A stretch of 64,000 bases of DNA from Allomyces macrogynus ATCC 38327. Lineage: Eukaryota; Blastocladiomycota; Blastocladiomycetes; Blastocladiales; Blastocladiaceae. Location: assembly GCA_000151295.1 (NCBI GenBank), contig GG745328.1:3040346-3104345 (forward strand), read 5' to 3'. The notes under the pieces are model-generated. The model ran no database searches and had not been told where the DNA came from. It was given only the letters and a program-made list of their open reading frames with translations. Below are positions 11,772 through 22,425 of the stretch, in pieces (the stretch's first letter is position 1; each line of letters opens with the position of its first letter). A program made the translations under genes and the position numbers.

Positions 11772-12213
11772 GAGCACAGACGAGACCGACATCAGCGACG
11801 TCACATACGAGAAACAGAAAAATCGATCGAGCGACAAGGCAGTAAAACAAATGGGAGGCCCGAAGCGCTTGGAACGGGCGCGGGTCCCTCGCATCAGCCA
11901 CGAAGCGGCAGAAGAGAGTAGAGAGATAACGAACAGCCAGTGCATGAACACTGCGAGAAAAGGGAGTGAGGAGGAATAAATGAGAGGGGAACGAGAGAGG
12001 GGAGAAAATGCAAAGCAACAACAAACCACCGCATCAACGAAAACAGGGTGATCACCTCAGCATCCAACATCTTTCGCAACACGAAAATATCAGTCAAGAC
12101 ACGACGTGGGACGTAGGCCGGGTGCGGGGGGCATCAAAGAGCGCGCGCATCCACTACCCATCCATTTTGGCGCGCTCGTCAGCACTCCCCCGACCAGCAT
12201 GCGACGTCCCGCG
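11772..12213. other. Intergenic, A-rich stretch
   Basis: This region separates the F-box relict from the 3' end of the ATPase pseudogene. It is noticeably richer in A/G than its surroundings, and I see no gene or structured repeat in it. Confidence 0.4.
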
Positions 12214-14926
12214 TCATCGTTCGAGAACAAGGGCACCCGGCACTTCTTCGTCGTCGCGTGTGACCGCAACCGCGGCGGGCACACGCCACCACGCGCGCTT
12301 GGCGGCCTTGTAGGCCTCGGCGACAAGCATGAACACGGCGAGCTTCGCGGCAATATAGCCCCACTCGTAGTCAAACGGCGCGTGCTGGAAGACCTTGGTG
12401 TTGATGACAGGCAAGTACGGCAGCGGCACAATTACGACCAGCCCAACGACCATGGCAATCACGAGCACTTTGGCGTCGCGCCAGATGGTGCGCACGACCG
12501 ACGTGCGCTGCGAGCGGCAGTTAAGCCCGTGTACGAGCAAAAGCAGCGAGAGCGTGACAAAGGCGACGGCGCGCGCGCGGAAGACGACCTCGCACTCGGG
12601 CGTGAAGACCTTATTGCACGAGGCAGTCGGCACGATCATGTCGAGCGGGTTCACAGCGTGCAGGTACGCGACGGCCACAAATTGTACGAGCGTGAGCCCG
12701 CCCATGACCACTCCATAGACAAACGTGTCAGTCATGAGCTCGCGCGTGAAGACGCCGTGGCGCCGCGGCGCGACGCGCATTACGTCGTCGTCGGCGGGCT
12801 TCACAGCCAGGGCGAGCGCGATCGGTGAGCTTGTGACCAGGTTGATCCACAAGATTTGGATCGGCGACATCGGGAAGATGGGCGACCCGTTCCCGTCGGC
12901 AAAGGCCAGACCAATATAATCAGCGCCACGACTTCGGAGACATTGCCCGACAGCAGGTGCAGCGTGAGCTTCTGGATGTTGGCAAAGATGCGGCGGCCCT
13001 GCGCGATGGCCTGGACAACGGTCGCAAAGCAGTCGTCAGTGAGCGTCAGGTCCGACGCCTGCTTGGTCACGTCGGCGCCGCCGAGACCCATGGCGATGCC
13101 GGCATCAGCATACTGTGGGGGTGGAGGGAAAACGTGAGTTGAGGAGAAGCACAATTTACCCGGTGGGAAGTATGCCCGAAATGGCAGGCGCGTCATTGAC
13201 ACCCTCGCCCGTCATGGCGACAATCATCTTGACTTTGGTCTCGGGCGAGCACCGGGCCAGCACAAGCGGCAACTCGTCAATCGCATCCACGTGCTCGCCC
13301 GTCAATGCGTCCCACTGCGGCGCGACCATGACGCGCGCCGGGTTCGCCGCGTCGGCCGGCGATGGTAGTCCAATCTGCTTGGCAATCGCCGCAGCAGTGA
13401 CGCGATGGTCGCCCGTGATCATGTGGACCACGATCCCCGCCGTCTGGCATGCGGCGACGGCGCCCGCCGTTTCGGGCCGCGGCGGGTCCATGATCCCGAC
13501 CAGACCGAGAAACACGAGGTCTCGCTCGTACTCGCTGCGCAGCGTCGGTTCCTGCAGCTTGAGCTCGTTGGTGCCCGTGATGGCCAAGTACCGGTGTGCG
13601 AGCGCGAGCACGCGCAGACCCTGTGCGGCCATGGCCTCAGCGCGCGCCATGATTTCGTTGGTCACGTAATCGGGCGTGGGCGCGTGCACGGTCGCAGCAG
13701 TCTCGCCAGCGCGACCCGCGGCGTGCGCCATGGCCGCGTCCGCGACCTGGTACGACGCCGACCGCGCAACAGTGGCCTCGACGGTGCCCTTGGTCAGAAT
13801 CACAAACTGGTTGGCCACCAAGTCGCGGTAGACGACCGACATGCACTTGAGCGTCGCGTCAAACAGGTACTCGGCAAGAAACTCGACGCCCTCCACCGAC
13901 TACTTGGTCACGCCGTGCCAGTGCGCGGCCACGGCCAGAGCAATCTCGGCCATGTCGCCTGTGCCCGAGTACATGCTGGTCGTCTTGTCGAGCGTGATCG
14001 AGCACGTGTGGCACATACCCATGACGCGCAGCACGGGATCGAGCGCGGCGCGCGACAGATCTTCAATCCCGCCGACTGCAAGGAACGCGCCGGTAATCGT
14101 AATCTGCACGCCAAGAACCCACCCAGCGACCGCGGCCATGGTGCCTTCGGTCAGCGTGCCCGTCTTGTCCGAGCAAATGTGCGTGACTTGCCCAAGAGCC
14201 TCGAGCGAGACGAGCCGGCGCACAATCGCGCGCTGCTTGGCCATGGTGGAGACACCAAACGACATGATTACGGTCACAACGGCCGGCAGGCCCTCGGGCA
14301 AGATGGCAACGGCCGTGGCAATCGCGTAGAGCAGGACCTGCGTGGCGTCAAACGCCCACTTGTTGACGGCAAACACAATCACGCCGAGGACGAGCGCAAC
14401 GCCCAAACACACCATCATCATGCGCATCATCGACCGCTCGAGCGGCGTCTTGGACTCGGCACGCGCCTTGGCGCCAGCCGCAACTTGCGCGGCCATGGCG
14501 CCGATCGCCGACTGCATACCCGTGGCCGTGACGATCCCCCTGCCGCGACCGTACGCGACCGTCGTCGACTTGAACGCCATGCACACTTGGTCGCCGAGCG
14601 GGAGAATCGCGTTGACGGGCATCCCCGCGCGCGGCATGATCGGGTCAATCGACTTGCGCACGGCAATCGGCTCGCCCGTGAGCAGCGCCTCGGTCGCGGC
14701 CAAATTGACAGCGTCAATCACGCGCATATCGGCGGGCACTTGGTCGCCCATCGACGTGCTCGACGAGGCGATCTTTTTCGGGCGACGCGGTGCGCATGGA
14801 CGACGATGCCTTGACATCCGTGTCCGCGGTCGCAGTCACAGTCGCGGGCTCGCGGATGCGCGCCGTCACGTCGGCGCCGGAGTCTTCCAGGGTCGTGGCA
14901 AGTCGGCCGCGCTGCAGCGAGTTCAT
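12214..14926 (-). pseudogene. ENA-type (P2D-like) cation P-ATPase, broken copy
   Basis: Read on the minus strand, homology is continuous with type-II P-ATPases. It runs from the actuator part (GDQVPADMRVID, LLTGEP) through M4 (ILPEGLPAVVTV), phosphorylation loop (CSDKTGTLTEG), nucleotide-domain joint (HMITGDHRVTA), hinge (MTGEGVNDAPA), ADAGIAMG and IFANIQKL to M5-M10. Closest resemblance is to fungal ENA sodium/potassium exporters, although the PEGLP motif is more SERCA-like. Lesions: M1, M2 and the first part of the actuator domain are missing; an in-frame TAG at 13900-13902 falls between the otherwise contiguous GVTK and SVEGVEF; the frame changes near 13140-13160, where no GT-AG intron fits; and it changes again near 12905-12915. 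TGES is TGEP, and the first Asp of TGDGVND is Glu. I therefore call a pseudogene, with draft-assembly errors as the alternative. Confidence 0.7.
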
Positions 14927-15910
14927 GGTGACGATCGGGGGGCTCGAGGGGTCCTCTTGGAGGGTGCTTGTGAGGAGGCAGGCTTGGTGCGCGGTGCGGG
15001 CAAGGGCGGGGCAGGGCACTGGAGAGAAGAGGGGAGGGGGTGCTCGCGAACGCGTCGTTATGGAGGGGGGCAGCGTGTGGGAACGTCAACGAGGGCTGCG
15101 ATCCCCCTCGGTGCATGCGCGATCGCGATCGCTGGGCGTTGGCGACGCTTTTGAGCGAACGCGAAGTGGGCGGAGCTGGGCGCAGTGCTGCACGCAAAGA
15201 AAAAGGCCGACAACTGGTCGCGTGTGGCGTCTCGCATTTTCCAGAAGCATCGTTGCATGCTCACAGATCAGGACACGAACGAGGAGTTTGCATCATCTCA
15301 ATCTGTCCACCAACCACTATTGCGCTGTTGAACTTTGATCGCAAGGGAACTGAATGTACACCACCAAACTTGCGTGATGCCGAAGGTCAAAATGGCGTCC
15401 CACGCAGCGCAGGCCGCTGAAGCATAACCAGTCTGTCGACCAGAAGCATGGAAATGTGTGAGCATGAATTGACAGCTTGTGACCACAATCAATTTCAGCC
15501 AGTCCGCTCAGCTCAATTGATATTCATTCGGGCCACGGGAGAGAGCGAGAGTTCCAAGCAACAATGGCACATGGACTTGCACGCAAGCCGTCACTGAACT
15601 ATCAAATAAATGGCAATAAGATTGGGAGTGCCGGAACTACGCACAGGGCGCCCCCCACGATCAGAGGCATCCCAAAGACGCTGTGAAAGAATCTCCAGAG
15701 AATAATCCGCACACTCATAATGCTACGGATGGGTGGGCGTTACCCACATGTCTCCAAGCCAGCACGGCTGCTCTATCATCTCCCGTGCGTAGAAAGGGAT
15801 CGCGCGGGCTTACTGTCTCAAGTTGAGGATTGAGGCTGAACATTTCGCGGGACATAAGTACAAAGACAGATATCACCAAAAAAAACACTCGGTTGGGGGC
15901 ACACCCGACG
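14927..15910. other. Intergenic region upstream of the ATPase relict
   Basis: About 1 kb with no supported gene. It should have held the missing ATPase N-terminus (M1-M2), but no hydrophobic pair in a suitable frame is visible on the minus strand. I see no RNA gene and no long repeat. Confidence 0.4.
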
Positions 15911-16664
15911 TCACGACGCGACCACCGACTCCCACCGGCGCGCGCGCGCTTCGTGCCGCAACCGCGTCACCTCCTTGCGCGCCTCCTCCAATTCGGTTCC
16001 CCACCAGAACCGGCGCGTCTCGGCGACCCGGTCAAGTACCACCACGACCGTACCCCACCCGGTCGCACGGTCGAGCTTTTTCAAGATCTTGCGCACACCG
16101 GCCTTGGACCAGGTGCGCGCCAGGTCGGCGCGGTCAAGTCGCGCGTCGATCCGGGCCATGCGCGCCGCGAGTCGGGTTGCCGCGAGGACCGCGGGCTGGG
16201 TCGCGGTGCCGGCATCGTGTGGACGGATGGGTGAGCCGGGAGCCGCGGGGATCACGCCAGCGTCGAAGAGCTAGTATGTTGCAGCACCCTTGGTGAGCCG
16301 ACGGCTCTCGTAAGAAGCGAATTGCCAGCCAGCACATGCGTACCTCGGCCCAGTACTGCGACGCGGCAAGTGCCGTGGCCGCGCAAGCGACGCGCACGTT
16401 GGTCCAGTAGGAGCGCTCGACAGCGTCGATCGCGTGCTCGAGGTCGCGGAGGAATGGCGTGTAGGTGTCGACAGTGGCCAGGTCAGCTGCAGTGGCCGCG
16501 GTGCTGGGGCGTGCGCTTGGTCCAGGCGGTGCCAGACGTGTCGAATCCGGGTGCGTTTCGTGGCACTCTTTTAATCGTTTCTTGAGAGCATGGTAGTCGA
16601 GGTACTCGCATGAGTCGGTCTCGTTCTCGGCCATGGCCGCCTGTAACCGCTTGCCAAATTTCAT
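15911..16664 (-). CDS. SPX-domain-only protein
   Basis: Exons (minus) are 16664-16344 and 16270-15911, giving 226 residues. The 73-bp intron (16271-16343) has a GTACGC donor and a CTAG acceptor and joins YWAE to LFDAG in phase 0. The N-terminus MKFGKRLQAAMAE and YLDYHALKKRLKE are the first SPX helices with their basic residues. FLRDLEHAIDAVE is the middle helix. GVRKILKKLDR is the signature basic helix that binds inositol pyrophosphates. After it there is only a short Arg-rich tail, with no EXS, VTC, transporter or RING part. SPX domains report cellular phosphate status, so a stand-alone protein probably acts by binding a partner (inference). The start is the ATG beginning the invariant MKFG. 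Confidence 0.83.
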
Positions 16665-17210
16665 CGTGGCACGTCGGATGAGCTGCGGGAAACGACTGCG
16701 GGTAGTCTTGGTGGCGGGAAGAGGTGCCGGAGCGGGCCAACAGTGTGGCATGATCGACGACGACGACCGACAGTCATAGCCCTTGGAGATCGAGCGGGAG
16801 TCGAACGCGCGCCGGGACCGAGGAAAAGGGTGGACGCGAGACACCGCGCAACCGCGTCTCGCAGGCCAAACTACGCACGTGCAAATCACGGCAGCGATAA
16901 TGTTGCGCGCCCTGTCGTCCTTGTTGGCCCTCGTTCGCAAAGCGGTTTGCACGAAGCAAAACGCGTCGTCTACCTTGTCGGCCTGTTGCGCCCATCCAAT
17001 CTACCCACGCTACCGCTCTGTTCCCTGCCCGGCACTACCTGCAAACCGACGCTGGGCAACCCGAGACTCTGATCGAGCCTACCTTGGGCCCAACTTGTGC
17101 GCGACCGACGCGATCCGTTCGGCTACCCCCCCCCCCCCCCCGATTCCGGGCTTCCTGCACGGGCATTTCTACCTCTCGCGACTTTCCCGAAACTGCCCGC
17201 GCTCGCATCC
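16665..17210. other. Divergent intergenic region, SPX / OSBP-related gene
   Basis: About 550 bases lie between two divergent starts and presumably carry both promoters. The only notable element is a 16-base C run at 17126-17141. No RNA gene is seen. Confidence 0.4.
17126..17141. repeat. Poly-C run (16 C)
   Basis: An uninterrupted run of 16 cytosines lies about 70 bases upstream of the presumed start of the OSBP-related gene, probably in its leader or promoter. Length polymorphism or sequencing error is likely here. Confidence 0.9.
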
Positions 17211-18805
17211 ATGACCTCCGTCGCCCCCGAACCCGGGGGCCTGGCAACGGGCGTCAAGAAGGCCCCCCCGGGCACCCACCCGGCCTCGCCGATGCCCGGG
17301 GGGTTTGGGAGCGCGACCCCCGACGACGACACTGCTGTACCTGACCGCGGGCTGGCGCCGTCCCCCGCTCACTCTTCCCTGAACGGCTCGACCGTCTCGA
17401 ACGCGGGCGAGGCCACCGTGCAGCCCCGACGTGAAAGTGGACGACCAGCACAAGGACTCGCTGCTCGTCTTTCTCAAGAAGATTCTTGGCAAGGACGTGG
17501 ATTCGCTGCGCATTGCCGTACCGCTGTTTCTCCTCGAGCCCGTGTCGAACCTCGAGTACCTGGCCGATCTTGACCATGCCGTCGAGCACTTTGTCGCCGC
17601 GCCCGTGAAGAGTGATCCGCTCGAGCGGTTCCTGAGCGTGTTCATGCTATTGATTACGGGGCTCAAGCGCGCGTTGCGAAAGGCCAAGAAGCCGCTGAAT
17701 CCTATTCTGGGAGAGGTTTTTTACTCGCATTTCACGCCGGCGTTTGGGGACGCGGACGCGGTGGATGAGGGCGAGTCGGTGCCTATGGCGGCATCCGTGT
17801 CGGGTGCGGACGGTTTGCCGACCGTCTACCTTGTCGGCGAGCAGATCTCGCACCACCCGCCCATCTCGGCCTTCCACGCGACGTGCCCGGACCGGGGGAT
17901 CGATATTACGATTGTCTACGATGTCAAGGCCAAGTACAATGGCCTAAGTGCGTCTCTTCCGTCCCTCCTCCACGCACGCCTGATTCCGTGTCCTCGTTCT
18001 GACCCTCGTTTTGATAGGCTTTGCCCTCGAAAACAAGTCGCTCGGCACTGTACGCATCGCCGACCACAACGAAACCTACACGCTCACCTACCCCTCCGCC
18101 AACATTGTCGGGATCGTGACGATGAACATGCGGCTCATGTGGACCGGCACGTGCACAATCGAATGCGCCGAAACCAACCTCAAGGGCACGCTCAACTTCA
18201 AGGAACAGCGGTGGTTTGGCCGCGATACCTACGACGTGACGGGCACCGTCACTGCCCTCAATAACCCGAAAAAAGTTCACGCGACGCTCTCGGGCGCGTG
18301 GAACGACACGATTCACGTGCAACGTGCCGGAGTCGACGCGAAACCGACACCCATGTTCTCAGTGCGCGACCGGTCCGTCTACGCGCCGAGCGTGGTCCCG
18401 GGCGACCGCGCGCCGCCGCACGCGTCGCGGCGCGTTTGGGCGGACGTTGTAGCGGCCATGCGTGCGGGGGACGCGTCGGGGGCGGCCAAGGCTAAGCACG
18501 ATGTGGAGCACCGGCAGCGCGCCAAGGAAAAGGAACGGGTGGCGGGTACGCGCGCCCCGTTCCAGGCGGTGTACTTTGTGGGGGATCCGTTGGTCCCGGA
18601 CTCGGTGCGGTTTACGGCGGGGGGTGTGCGGCTGCCGGGGGTAGGGGAGGATTGCCGCGGGCATCCGGCGGCGGTGGCCGCGGCGCGCGGGATTGGGGTC
18701 GTGAGTGCTGCCGAGGATGAAGAGGAGAGTGGGCCGGAGGTGGTGGCGGGGGATGACGACGAGGATTCGGAGAGCGGCGAGTCGTTTGAGGACGCGAATG
18801 AGTGA
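17211..18805 (+). CDS. Oxysterol-binding protein-related protein (ORP/Osh)
   Basis: The sterol/lipid-binding ORD domain is clear. It has DSLLVFLKKILGKD, an IAVPLFLLEPVSNLEYL lid/entrance region, ALRKAKKPLNPILGEVF and the family fingerprint EQISHHPP. The continuation is WTGTCTIECAET, FKEQRWFGRD and VYFVGDP. One intron is firm: 17948-18017 (GTGCGT...GATAG), joining NGLS to FALENKS. The last exon ends at 18805 with an acidic tail. The N-terminus is less certain. The ATG at 17211 opens a Pro/Gly/Ser-rich frame, but moving into the ORD frame near 17425 needs a one-base shift or an unrecognised intron. No PH domain or FFAT motif is seen, so this is a short, Osh4/6-like member. Such proteins exchange sterols or phospholipids for PI4P at membrane contact sites. 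Confidence 0.84.
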
Positions 18806-19181
18806 GGAGCGAGGCGAGCGAGGGGCCGAGCGCGCGCAGAGCAGGACTCGGCGGCAGGTGGGGGCGACGGACTGGCAGGCAGCGCAAAAAGGAAGTAGAC
18901 TGACCCAGGACACGCGATGGTAAATAATATCTTCTCTGAATGGGAAGGAAGTGATGGGCAAAGAGAATGGGTGGAGGAGCAAGACTGTAAGCGCAACAAT
19001 TAAGCGTCCACTGCCTAATGGTGGGCGACACGTGAGGGTGATCAGGGAGTCGATGGCGGAGCGCACCGTCGTCGTCGAGCCCGTCAACCACCGCGACCAC
19101 CACGACCACGACTGGCCCCGCCGACCGCGCTCGCCGCGGACCACGCTCCCGCTCGACCGAATCGACCCGCGACTTGCCGCA
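18806..19181. other. Spacer between ORP and SPT16 genes
   Basis: About 375 bases hold the 3' end of the ORP gene and the promoter of SPT16. An open frame continues upstream of the SPT16 start from an ATG at 18954, but it is Arg/His-rich and unlike the family N-terminus. Confidence 0.4.
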
Positions 19182-22100
19182 ATGAGCTCTGCCGCCGGCT
19201 CGTCATCGACTGCGGCCGCCGGCACCGCCGACGGCGTCGAGCTCAACGTGCCCGCCTTCCACCGGCGCGCGACCACGCTGTTGACCAACCTGGCCGCGAA
19301 CCCGGCGCAATTCGGCGATGCGCACGCCGTGGCCATGGCGACCGGCGCCGACCTCGAGGCGTTCCCGTACGACAAGGGCCCGACGCTGCACACTTGGCTG
19401 CTCGGCTACGAGTTTTCCGAGACCGTCGTCATTGCCACGCGCGACGGCCGCATCATTATCCTAACGTCGCCCAAAAAAGCCGCCATGCTCACCCCGCTCG
19501 CGGCGGGCGGGGCCACGCCCGTGACGCTGCTCGCGCGCGCCAAGGACAACAACCGGCTCATCGAGCTTGAGGACATGATTCGTGACGCGGCGGGCGCCAC
19601 TACCGAGACCGTACGCGTGGGCCACTTCCCAAAGGACAAGCAGTCGGGCAAGCACTTGAACGAGTTTACCGCCGCCATGGCCGCGGCCGGGTTCGTCTGG
19701 TGTGACGCGTCGCTCGGCGTGTCGTTGTGTCTCGGCTCGAAGGAAGCGGCGGAACTAGCGCTCGTCGACAAGGCGGCCAAAGTCTCGGCGGCCGTCATGA
19801 AAAATCACTTTTTCGAGGAGATCATGTCGATCATCGACGAGGAAAAGACCATCACGCATGAGGAATTGACCGACCGGATCGACGCCGTGCTCGCCGAAGA
19901 GAATATCGCCAAATACGCCAAGCGGCTGCGGTTTCCCTCGGACCTCGACCTGCCCATGACCGAGACGTGCTATGTTCCGATCGTCCAGTCGGGCGGCGAG
20001 TACGACTTGCGCCCGTCGGCGCAGTCGAACGGCATGAACTTGCACCCGGGCACTATTCTCTGCTCGCTCGGCGTGCGGTACAAGAGCTACTGCTCGAACA
20101 TTGCGCGCACGCTGCTCATCAACCCGACGAAGCGGCAGGAAAAGAACTACGACTTCTTGCTCGAGGTGTTTGGGTATCTCGTCTCGCTTTTGCGGCCCGG
20201 GCTCAAGGGCAAGGAGGTCTACGGCAAGGTCCTGCAGTACGTCAAGGCCAAGCGGCCCGACTTGGAGCCGAACCTCGTCAAGTCGGTCGGGTTCGGCATG
20301 GGCATCGAGTTTCGCGAGTCGACGTTTGTCCTCAACGCGAAAAACGACGTGGAACTGCTGCCGAACGCTGTCTTGAACGTCTCGATCGGGTTCCAGAACT
20401 TGGCCAACCCGGACGCCAAGGATAAGCGCAACCAAATATACGCGCTGCATATTGCCGACACGGTCGTCGTCGGCAACGACAAGACGGTCACGCTCACGTC
20501 CGACTGTACGCGCGACGCGGCTGAGGTGTGTTTTGAGCTCGAGGACGATGAGGACGATGCCGCGACCAAGGCCGCAGCCGCCGACAAGGCCGCTGCGAAA
20601 GCTGCCAAGGCCAAGGCCGCGTCCGCTGCCGCGGCGGCGTCGAGCGACGGACCGCGCGGCAAGCGCCAGGCGTCGGCAATTTTGCAGTCCAAGACGCGCA
20701 ATGAGGCCGCCGAGGCCTCGGCCGAGGCCAAGCGGCGCGACCACCAAAAGGAACTCGCGGCGGCGCGGCAAGAGGAGGGGCTGCAGCGGTTTGCCGCGGG
20801 CGGCGAGCGCACCAAGGACGCCGACAAGCGGCTGTTCCGCAAGTTTGAGTCGTACAAAAAGGACACGAACGTGCCGCGCGACGCCGGGTTGCAGATTCAC
20901 GTGGACGATCGCGCCGAGACGATTTTGCTGCCCGTCTATGGGCTGACGGTCCCGTTCCACATCTCGACCATCAAGAACGTGTCCAAGTCGGACGAGGGCG
21001 ACTACGTCTACCTTCGACTCAACTTCATTTCGCCAGGCCAGGCCCTCGGGCGCAAGGAGGAGCTGCCGTTTGAGAACCCGAATGCGACGTTCATCAAGAC
21101 GTTGACCTATCGGTCCAACGACGCGCCGCGCATGAACGACATTTACCGCAAGGTCTCGGAACTTAAGAAGCAGTCGCTCAAGGCTGAGGCCGAGCGCAAG
21201 GACAAGGCCGATATCGTCGAGCAGGACCGGCTCGTCGAGGCTAAGCGCAACAAGCCCGTGGCCCTCATGGACGTCTATGCGCGCCCGACCTTGGACGGCA
21301 AGCGGTTGCCGGGCGACCTCGAGATTCACACGAACGGTCTGCGGTACAGGTCGCGGCTCAAGTCGGAGAATCGTATCGACATCTTGTTCAACAACATCCA
21401 GCACCTGTTCTTCCAGCCGTGCGACAACGAGCTGATCGTCGTGCTGCACGTGCACCTCAAGAACCCCATCATGATCGGTAAAAAGAAGACCAAGGACGTG
21501 CAGTTCTATAAGGAGGCGACCGACGTTTCGTTTGACGAGACGGGCAACCGGCGGCGGCGCGCGTACGGCGACGAGGACGAGCTGCAGCAGGAGCAGGAGG
21601 AGAAACGGCGGCGCGCGCGGCTCAACAAGGAGTTCAAAGAGTTTGGCGAGACGATTGTGGAGAACCCGGACGTGCAGTTCCGGCTCGACATTCCGTTCCG
21701 CGAACTCGGGTTCCACGGCGTGCCGTTCCGCGCGAATGTGTTGCTGCAGCCGACCGAGGACTGTCTCGTGCATTTGACCGACCCGCCGTTTTTGATCATT
21801 TCGCTCAAGGACGTGGAGGTCGTGCACCTCGAGCGCGTGCAGTTTGGGCTCAAGAACTTTGATATGGTCTTTGTTTTCCACGATTTCGCCAAGACGCCCG
21901 TGCACGTCAACTCGATCCCCGTGCAAGACCTCGAGCTCGTGCGCGACTGGCTCGAGTACGTTCTTGCTCTCTTTGGGTCTTGCGCCGCTGTCGCTCGCAT
22001 TTCCATCGCTGACCAGTTCTTTCCTCCCTACTAGCACGAGCGACATTCTCTTCACCGAGGGCCCCGTCAACCTCAACTGGTCGGCAATCATGAAAACGAT

Positions 22101-22425
22101 CAACGACGACCCGGCCGCCTTCTTCAAGGACGGCGGGTGGTCCTTCTTGCAGGCCGATTCCGACGAGGACAATTCGGCGTCCGAGGACTCGGCGTCCGAG
22201 TTTGAGGCCGAGTCCGACACGTTCATGTCTGACGCGTCCTCGTCGGACGACTCGTCGGACATGTCGGCCGTCTCCGAGTCTGGGTCCGGGTCCGAGGACG
22301 AGGAGGAGTACTCGTCGGGCGAGGACTGGGACGAGATGGAGGACCGCGCGCGCCGCGACGATGAGCGCAAGCGCAAGCGGATCGAGGAGGTTGGTGGCAC
22401 GCCGCCTGCCAAGAAGCGGCGGTAG
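19182..22425 (+). CDS. SPT16: FACT histone chaperone subunit SPT16
   Basis: Exons 19182-21955 and 22035-22425 encode 1054 residues, the usual size. The 79-bp intron (GTACGT...CTGAC...CTAG) joins RDWL-D to [15 protein letters not shown], exactly restoring the conserved C-terminal motif. Domains in order: N-terminal lobe and aminopeptidase-like fold (FHRR..., [38 protein letters not shown]); an Ala/Lys-rich linker (about 470-560); the dimerisation and middle PH-like domains ([63 protein letters not shown]); then a very acidic Ser/Asp/Glu tail ending in a basic KKRR. FACT loosens and rebuilds nucleosomes during transcription and replication. The ATG at 19182 was chosen because upstream codons do not resemble the family. 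Confidence 0.96.

Noticed and set aside
18954..19181. Upstream extension of SPT16 from ATG 18954
   Set aside because: In frame, but Arg/His/Pro-rich and unlike any SPT16 N-terminus; the family-like sequence starts at 19182.
19755..22412. 885-codon open frame antisense to SPT16
   Set aside because: It is a mirror of the strongly GC3-biased SPT16 exon. Composition is Arg/Leu/Val/Glu-rich with no domain, while the sense strand is an unmistakable SPT16.
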